DNA of 64,000 bases. Origin: Stenogyne calaminthoides. Lineage: Eukaryota; Streptophyta; Magnoliopsida; Lamiales; Lamiaceae. The position numbers were made by a program, and so were the translations under genes. This document shows, piece by piece, positions 57,371 to 64,000 of the stretch; positions within the stretch are counted from its first letter, which is position 1; each line of letters opens with the position of its first letter. The stretch lies in NCBI GenBank assembly GCA_037126765.1, contig JBBCBC010000024.1, forward strand, positions 22,293,554-22,357,553, given 5' to 3'. Under the pieces are notes generated by a model. It was not told the DNA's origin. It was given only the letters and a program-made list of their open reading frames with translations, and searched no databases.

Positions 57371-58711
57371 TTAGCGATTCTTGTAAAAACAAGATAGTCC
57401 TTCATCGATTCTCAAAGAATCCATCAGGTCAAATTGACTGTTTATAGTTGAACTTGACAACTCTTGTGCTAGTGTAGGAGCAACAACAGAGAAAGAAGAG
57501 TTTACCTCCTCAATGGCCATCAGACAAATGTCATCACTTTCACTGACTGAGAATATCTCATCTGAAGAGCTAGATCCCTCCTCAGAATGTTCTTCTTCTG
57601 CAACCATGGCCTTTTTGCTAGAGAACTTCTTGTCTCTTTTAGCTTGCCTTTCTCTTCTCTCCTTAGCACTCAGATCTGGACAATCATACTGGAAGTGACC
57701 TTTCTTTTGGCAATTGTAGCATCTGTTGGCATCATCATCCTGATCACTTTCTTCTTTGGACTTGGAGTCCTTCCTTTTGGATGAAGATCCCTCAGCTTTC
57801 AGGTCCTTCTTCTTCTCAGTTGATATGTCCTCTGGTTTCTTCTGGTACCTGTGATTCCTGTAATAGCTTTTGTATTTTCCATATCGACTATTAAGTCTTT
57901 CAAACCTCCTTGCCATCAGTGCTAGCTTATCCTCAAGCTCATCCTGATTCTTAGCAAGGGAGTTCTCAGACTCTCTAGTTTTACAGGTTTTATCTTTGGC
58001 CTTAAAAGCCACATTTTTACTAGATGATGAATCATCTTTGCTGTCAGCCTTTTTAGATTTCTTATCAATTACAAACTCATAGGCCTTCAGCTCAGAGAAG
58101 ACTTGTTGATAGGGCATTGAATTAATGTTTTTGGTGTTTTCAATCACCACTGCATGTATATCTCATTTCTTAGAAAGACCTCTAAGAATTTTCAATGCAA
58201 TTTCTCTTTGTGGATATTTCTTTCCAAGTGCATTTAGATCATTCATAATACTAGTGAATCTGACTTCCAATTTGTCAATTGATTCACCTTCTTCCATTTC
58301 AAAACTATCAAACTTTCCTATTGCAACTGAAAGTTTGTTTTCCTTGATATGATCTGTGCCTTGGCACATTACAGCTAGTGTATCCCAAATTTCTTTTGCA
58401 GTATTGCAGTGAGAGATCATTCCCATCACACCATCATCAATTGTACTGTATAGTGTGTCTTTAGCAATATAGTCTAGATTGACTAACTTTCTCTCCTCAG
58501 GAGTCAGTTGGTCATCAGACTTAGGAAATTCTGCTATAGCATCATTTCTCTCATTTTCTGTTCCTCTGGGATTCACCACAGTAAATTGGAATGGTCCTTC
58601 AGAGACCACTCTCCACATATGTTCATGTTTGGAATACAGGTGAGCCTGCATTCTCAGTCTCCATAAATCATAGTTCTCCACTGAGAACATGGGAAGTTTC
58701 TTAGAAGACAT
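57371..58711 (-). pseudogene. Element H gag (nearly intact)
   Basis: ATG at 58711 (MSSKKLPMFSVENYDLW), one frame of 447 codons with a single TGA at 58165-58163 where A has TTG. Capsid-like helical region to about 58000, Lys-rich linker, CCHC knuckle CYNCQKKGHFQYDC (about 57724-57683), then acidic tail with SEEGSSSSDEIFSVSESDD. A frameshift at 57371 ends the open frame; the natural Gag-Pol would continue. This is the best gag of the LTR1 family here. Confidence 0.9.
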
Positions 58712-58822
58712 TTTAACTGAGTCTTTTAAGAATTCAGCAAATAAGATCAGTTCAGATAGACCACAAGTATTTTTAGCAAATAAAACTTTGGTCAACAAAG
58801 CAGGTGGTCAAGTTGAACCACT

Positions 58823-58834
58823 GCTCTGATACCA
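58823..58834 (-). other. Primer-binding site of element H
   Basis: TGGTATCAGAGC on the minus strand, two bases after the LTR, a complete initiator tRNA-Met match. Confidence 0.93.
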
Positions 58835-58836
58835 CT

Positions 58837-60948
58837 TGTTGGTCCCGGTGCAAACGAGTCTTACACGTGTATGGGGGGGAATACACGTGTTCAGTGTTTT
58901 TAAAACTTTTCTTTTACTGAGGTCAGCTTGGGTCAGATAATCCTGAAGATTAGGTCCTGAGAAGAACAAATCACTCTGAGTCAAAGTCTACTGAGACAGT
59001 GATCCTGAGCTGCTTTCAGAAACCTCAAATAATCCCAAATGAGTCCTGAGTTTTCAGAGATCCTAAGTTGCTTGGATCAGATAACTAACTTACTGAACCC
59101 TCAGAAGAGTAAGTTCAGTTTGGTAACTATCTGTTCTAGCTACTCAGATGTGCGGAATGGTTGGCCCTTTAGTTTATACTCGTTTTAAGCTTTGCTGAAA
59201 ACCTTCCTTTAATGGAATAGTGATTAGGCTGTGATTCAATTACATGCAACTTCCAGTGGATTGATTCCAACTGAAATATCAGTGAAAATATACTTTCAAA
59301 CTCAGTGATGCAACAGTTAAGCACAAATAAAGAAAGCAATAAACAACACAGTAGTTTATAGTGGTTTAGAGACTCAAGCTCCTACGTCCACTCTCTCTGA
59401 TCCTCAGAGAAATTCACTAATCACTTCCTGAGCTTTCTGAATACCTCGCGTAGTTTACTTACTCAACCCGGCCCTGAGCTTTCTGACTACTCCACGTAGT
59501 TTACTTACTCAACCCGACCTTGAGCTTTCTGACTACCTCCGTAGTTTACTTACTCAAACACAAACAAGCTTTCAGACTACCTCTGTAGCTTACTAACTTC
59601 TCCTCTAGAGCTTTCTGACTTTTCTCGTAGTTTACTAACTCTTCTCACCAACAAACACACTCCAACTACCTTCTCAAGGGTTTGGGGTTTTCTCGGTTGG
59701 TTTCCAACTAGGATGAGATATCCTTTACAATGAAGTACAATGCAAAGGCTAGGATATCTCGACTAAGCTTCCGATATGTCTTATCAAGCTAGGCTTAGTT
59801 TAGTGAGCTCTCTTCAATATAAAAGCACTTGGGAAATTCTAAGTTTTTCGAGTGCTTTAACTTTGCGATAATAAGTTTGAGCTCTTGAGTTGCTTACAAA
59901 TTTCCCGTAACCTTACAATGTAGAGGGTCACAAGTATTTATAGGCATACACCAAGGTCACTCTTGAAAAACTATCCGTTGGAGGAGATAGCTTCGTGAGT
60001 TTCCTCTTATGGTGTGTGAGGAACGGCTATATTTAGGGTTTGAAACTCCCTAACACGTTTTAGGCAATAGCCTTTCATGTAACCGGTCTTCACTTTTTTG
60101 CGATGCGAACTTTTGTACTTGACATCTTTTTTTGACTTTTATCGATTATCGATGGTGAACTTTTGTCTCCGATTAAAAGGTAGACACCTTCAACGGCTCT
60201 TTTGGTTACAAACTCTGAGTTGATATAACCTTAACAACACTCTGACTTAGCTCCTTTTGTCTGCATTTGAATGTCTTGGCAAATATCTATTTCTCTAACG
60301 AATCGCGATCTTCTCAGTATTGCATCCTTTAGATATTCTCCGATTGCCTCGGAACATTCGGGTTTATCTTGAGCATTGATATATTCTTGAGTCTTCGATA
60401 ATTCTTGTGCCTTGATTATTCTTGATCTTGATTCTTGATCTTACGTCTTACGTATCTTGAGTCTTACGAGTCTTGAGGTCTTCTTTCTTGACTTCTTGAG
60501 TCTTCGAGTCTTGAGTCTTCACGGATATCTTGGTGATATCTTTGAATCTTCATCTTGAGTCTTGATTCCTCGGTTTCATCTTGAGTCTTGATATCTTTGT
60601 TTCCTGCTTCTTGATATCTCGGTTTCTGCGAGTCTTTAGTATCTCAGTTTCACACCGAGTCTTGATTCTCGATTTCATCTTTGAGTCTTCAAAACTTCGC
60701 CCATCTTTGAAACTTGAAACTTCAGTTTCATACTGAAACTTCAGTTTCTTCATAAACATACTGAGTCTTCAGAATCTTCAGATCCTAATCTGATCTATAT
60801 CTGCTGACTATACATTTTGCAGATATCATCCTGAATACTTTAAAACTGAATCCTGACTCAACTATCAAGATTATCCTGAACATGTCATACTCAGGGGTTT
60901 TGGGATCTAATCAAAATCATATATCTTTATTAAATTCATCTCCCAACA
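58837..60948 (-). repeat. 5' LTR of element H (LTR1)
   Basis: 2112 bp. It contains the 50-60 bp repeats (59420-59640), TATA-like box (59942-59935) and GA-rich block (60420-60790). Its start and end parts keep CAG/CTG, which makes it a good reference for the family. Confidence 0.95.
59935..59942 (-). promoter_or_regulatory. Putative TATA box of the H 5' LTR
   Basis: TATAAATA on minus, conserved in all LTR1 copies at the same distance from the 50-60 bp repeats. Confidence 0.5.
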
Positions 60949-60953
60949 CATCT
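60949..60953. repeat. Target-site duplication of element H, right copy (CATCT)
   Basis: Second CATCT copy, continuing into the element G RT sequence for FEMDS-like residues. Confidence 0.95.
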
Positions 60954-61440
60954 CGAATTTCATGGCTTCATGCCACTTCCCTGAATTAATATCTGATATT
61001 GCTTCAGAATAAGTATTAGGATTGTTCTTATCCGGTATGTCCATATTATCGAGTTCCTCCACGAGGTAACCGTATCTAATGGACGAATTGTAATTCCTAA
61101 TTAACTTATGGAGTTGTGGTTGTGCAGGATGTACATTTTGATTGTGAAAATTTTGTGGTGCATCGAATTCATCAATGTCTGGAGAGTCCTCAAGAGCTAC
61201 ACTTTCAGATGCCTCTTGGGCGGGAGTATGAACTATGTTGTTCTCATTCAGCCTACTTGAAGGTTCTTGCACTGGCAAGCATACTCAAATTACGCTCCCA
61301 CTAGCTGAAAGACGATCACCTAGTGAAAGACTCCCACCGTGAAAGTTGTTGAATGCCCCCACTGATTCCTTGTCATGTTGCTTTGACAAGATATCAGTCT
61401 CGTTGTTATTTGTGGTTCTTGAATTTCTTCAAGTTCTATC
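60954..61440 (-). pseudogene. Element G integrase-RT linker and first codons of RT
   Basis: LNENNIVHTPAQEASESVALEDSPDIDEFDAPQ-type linker with counterparts in C and E, ending KWHEAMKFEM before the H insertion. The open frame runs about 14 codons into the H LTR by chance. Confidence 0.85.
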
Positions 61441-62459
61441 AGCTTACGACCTTGTTCCTTAAAGACATAGTCTTCTTAGAGGAACTTGGTCTGCCTAGAA
61501 ACAATCACTGATTGTTTCTTAGGTAGATAGAAGTAATCATTTAGTTTCCTTAGGATATCCCACAAAGTAACCATTTTCACCTTTGGATTCCAACTTGTTG
61601 GTAAGCATCATTTTCACAATCATGGAGCAACCCCATGTCTGATATTTATAAAAGTTGGCTTCTTGTCATATCATAGTTCATATGGTGTATGCTCAACTGA
61701 TTTAGATGGAGTTCTATTCAGAATGTAAATTGAAGTTTGTAACGCGTATCTCGATAAGAATGTCGAAAGAGAGGAGAAACTCATCATGGACCTCACCAAG
61801 TCTAATAGGGTTCGGTTTCTCCTCTCGGACACACTGTTCATCTGAGGTGTTCCGAGAGGAGTCCATTGTGACTGGATTCCATGTAACTTCAAGTAATCGG
61901 TGAATTCATTGCTAAGGTATTCACCTCCTCAATCTGATCGAGAAGTCTCAATACTCTTACCAAGGTGCTTCTCTACTTCAGCTTTGTACTCCTTGAATTT
62001 CTCAAAAGATTCATATTTGTGTCTCATAAGATACACATGTCCGTTTCTCGAGAAATTGCCAGTAAAAATGATGAAGTAACTGAAGTAACCCCTAGCTAGA
62101 GTGAGCAATGGTCCACATACGTCACTGTGAATCAACTCTAGAACTTATTTGGCATGCACCTCTTTCTCATAAAGGGTTTATCGATCATCTTGCCCATGAG
62201 ACAAGATTCGCAATCTCCATAAGACTCAAAGTCAAATGGGGTTAAGTAGTCTAACTTTCTTAACCTTGCTATTTCTTTCTCGTTTACATGATCAAGTCTA
62301 CAATGCCATAAGTAAGTCAGGTTTTCATGATTACTAAGTTTGAGTCTTTTACTTTGTAAATTAAGATATGAACCACAATGCAATAAATATATATGTTACG
62401 AGTAATAGAAAGAACTAGATGACAATCATTAAGTTCTAATCTAAAATCAAAGGGTAAGT
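61441..62459 (-). pseudogene. Element G integrase
   Basis: Zinc-binding region YLWHCRLDHVNEKE with ESCLMGKM (62383-62138), core SDVCGPLLTLARGYF (62135-61929), ERRNRTLLDLVRSMMSFSS with catalytic Glu (61892-61671), and C-terminal part to 61441. At least four frameshifts. Homologous to E 34300-35180. Confidence 0.87.
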
Positions 62460-62753
62460 CTAACACATAAGTCCCCACACGTTCAGTAGCAACTCTTGCT
62501 CCATTTCCATGTGTAAGACGACTTTACCCGGCTTAACTGCCCTAAGACATATGAGCCCCTTCACATTCGTACAAATGTGTGAGCCACATCCGGTATCTAA
62601 TACCCAGCAGTTAGCGTTATTTGTGGACTTGTCTATCTTAATAACAAACATACATGTTCTAGTGCCACAAACACCTAGTGTCTTTGTTTCAGTAACCAGA
62701 ACCTTGCAGTCTTTCTTCCAGTGCCCTCTTCTGCTTATAGTAGAGGCACACAT
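62460..62753 (-). pseudogene. Element G zinc-knuckle end and protease
   Basis: RRGHWKKDCKVL is the end of the CCHC knuckle, then VLDTGCGSHICTNVKGL with the DTG triad. Here the codon after TNV is Lys, which shows that the TAG in E (33954) is a mutation. The site where the solo LTR2 entered element C is intact here (about 62736-62745). Confidence 0.87.
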
Positions 62754-63388
62754 CCTTGTTTACCTGCTCTTTCTTTTGAACACCATTTTAACGATAGTGA
62801 ATTCAAAAGTCATGAGCACGTTGTGAAGTTCAGGCATGTTCCCATCCTTCTTATTCATATTATAGTTCACAATGAAGCTAGAATATGAATCCAGGAGCGA
62901 CTTGAGGATAGCATAAATGGAAATGTTGGTCTTTTAGCTCAATGCCTAAATTACCAAATTTCTCAATTAAGCCTATCATCATTAGCACATGAGGTGAAAT
63001 CTTCCCTTCTTTAGCTAACCGATATCTGATCAAATCTCTTATCACTTCATAAATCTCAGAATGAGATTCAGAATCAAAGAGATCCTTCAGATGCTTGAGC
63101 ATCTAGAAGGGACCCATTTTTCTCACGTTGCCTGTGTATATCGGGAGTCATGTCGGGCAACATCAGATACTGAGCCTGGGAAGCATCCTCTTGATGCTTC
63201 TTCTGAGCTGCTACGTCAAACGTGGCTACCTCAGGGAACCAGCTGCATGGGTAACCGAGATTGGCATATCCAACACGTACTCAATTTTTTCTTGCCTTAG
63301 CACCAAACACATATTTCGGTGCCAGTCCAGAAAATTTGGCCTGGCCATTTGCTTGTTTCCAAAATATATCTCAATAACAGTTATACAT
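62754..63388 (-). pseudogene. Element G gag
   Basis: Start-like ATG at 63388. Readable parts: MLKHLKDLFDSESHSEIYEVIRDL and HVLMMIGLIEKFGNLGIELK (63102-62878). Early frames and the Lys-rich linker are broken. Homologous to E 33015-33800. Confidence 0.85.
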
Positions 63389-64000
63389 TTCAACTAACCA
63401 AGAGAAATAAAATAAAACGGGAATTAAACACATAATTCATATGATCAATATTCAGCAATCAAAATAAATATGGCCTTTCTTTTGTGTTTATTTTGTCTCC
63501 ATTATTTTCTCATACTTAACGACCTCATCGAAAAAGTACAAATTTATATCAAATATAAATTATAATAGACTATGATCCACATTACTACTATTATAATCCC
63601 AGCGAGGGCTGATCATTATAATATCATAACTGGTAGGTCTCCAAACCAATTTCAAAATTGCAATTCCTAGTTTGTCGAACCTAGTTCGACTGATGTCCCT
63701 TAACTTTTGTTCCCCGCGAGGGCTAGCGAAACAAAATTAAGTTGGTTTACAACCATCAAACGACGACATTAATGTCCCTATAAAAGTCTCGTTAGATGTA
63801 GATCCGAGCAAAAGACGAGGGTCTTTAAGTACTCATTGGAACGAAATCTCCGATTTACTTTTAAATTTAATGGAAGACATCTTATCAAATTAATGAGAAA
63901 ACCATATTTTAGTGAGGAACGTTTTAAAGGCGGGGTATTAATTGTTTAATCGAGATCCATCATAATATCTAAGTCACATTTGAGCAATTACGGGCGCCGC
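63389..64000 (-). other. Element G leader, partial
   Basis: Homologous to 32400-33014 of E in reverse, including the AGCCCTCGC-type motifs (about 63600 and 63720) and, at the very edge, the start of the GGCGCC hairpin series. The 5' LTR would lie beyond the window. Confidence 0.8.

Larger units (their letters stand above)
46089..60948 (-). mobile_element. Element H: full-length SIRE-type Ty1/copia retrotransposon (LTR1 family), inserted in element G
   Basis: 14.86 kb, with LTRs at 46089-48261 and 58837-60948, PBS, polypurine tract and CATCT duplication. Minus-strand order: gag (58711), protease (56214), integrase, RT/RNase H (to 52878), aORF (52258-48719). It is the same family as A in inverse orientation and gives the best view of the family, because gag is one frame with one stop and 54176-52878 is one frame. 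CAG/CTG-depleted patches occur at about 46140-48130, 50270-50960, 54180-54770, 55230-55440, 56100-56990 and 60100-60700. Confidence 0.95.
42722..64000 (-). mobile_element. Element G: Angela/TAR-like copia retrotransposon (LTR3 family), split by element H, 5' end off the right edge
   Basis: Minus-strand element with its 3' LTR at 42722-44326, polypurine tract at 44327, RNase H and RT (44339-46083), then element H (46089-60948), then the rest of RT, integrase, protease, gag (to 63388) and part of the leader (63389-64000). Removing H and one CATCT joins the RT reading around DSMYTNQ. Homologous to C and E throughout. All ORFs are degenerate. Confidence 0.92.

Overview
The window is plant nuclear DNA, most likely eudicot, made almost entirely of nested Ty1/copia LTR retrotransposons. 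Signs are polyproteins in the order Gag, protease (PR), integrase (IN), reverse transcriptase (RT) and RNase H, primer-binding sites matching plant initiator tRNA-Met, 5-bp target-site duplications (TSDs), and a Stowaway-like MITE. I see no host gene, rRNA, tRNA, CRISPR array or bacterial feature. The species cannot be named from this sequence.

Three LTR families occur. LTR1 (about 2.0-2.2 kb) belongs to elements A (+, 4751-19366) and H (-, 46089-60948). LTR2 (about 1.4-1.6 kb) belongs to element B (-, left edge to 24340) and to a solo LTR (26424-27860). LTR3 (about 1.6 kb) belongs to elements C, E and G and to several fragments. A, H and B look like the SIRE/Maximus lineage: RT motif YVDDIIFGS, large size, and an extra sense-strand ORF (called aORF here) between pol and the 3' LTR. 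C, E and G look like the Angela/TAR-type branch: protease DTG and RT motif YVDDILIMGN.

The nesting can be read from TSDs. Left half: an old LTR3 copy (remnant 40618-40931) was hit by C (-, left edge to 40617). C was then hit in its gag zinc-knuckle region by an LTR2 element now reduced to a solo LTR (TSD AGTAG), in its RT by B, and in its own 5' LTR by the three-LTR composite E (29527-40053, TSD GAACC). B was hit in its integrase by A (TSD GATCC). Right half: another LTR3 copy (41580-42721) was hit by G (-), and G was hit in its RT by H (TSD CATCT). Only 40932-41579, about 650 bp with the MITE, is not LTR-retrotransposon DNA.

No element has an intact polyprotein. Some lesions are real decay, including several CAG-to-TAG changes. 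In discrete patches of A and H, however, CAG and CTG trinucleotides are systematically replaced by CG-containing strings, while sister copies keep them. These are the trinucleotides that carry symmetric CHG methylation in plants, so much of the frameshifting may be a basecalling or consensus artefact. The most interesting biology is the roughly 1,170-codon aORF shared by A, H and B, with an N-terminal plant-transposon-like domain, a long coiled coil and a recurrent in-frame TAG. Other notable items are the GC-rich structured leader of the LTR3 family and an Arg/Asp-rich tract in B's Gag.
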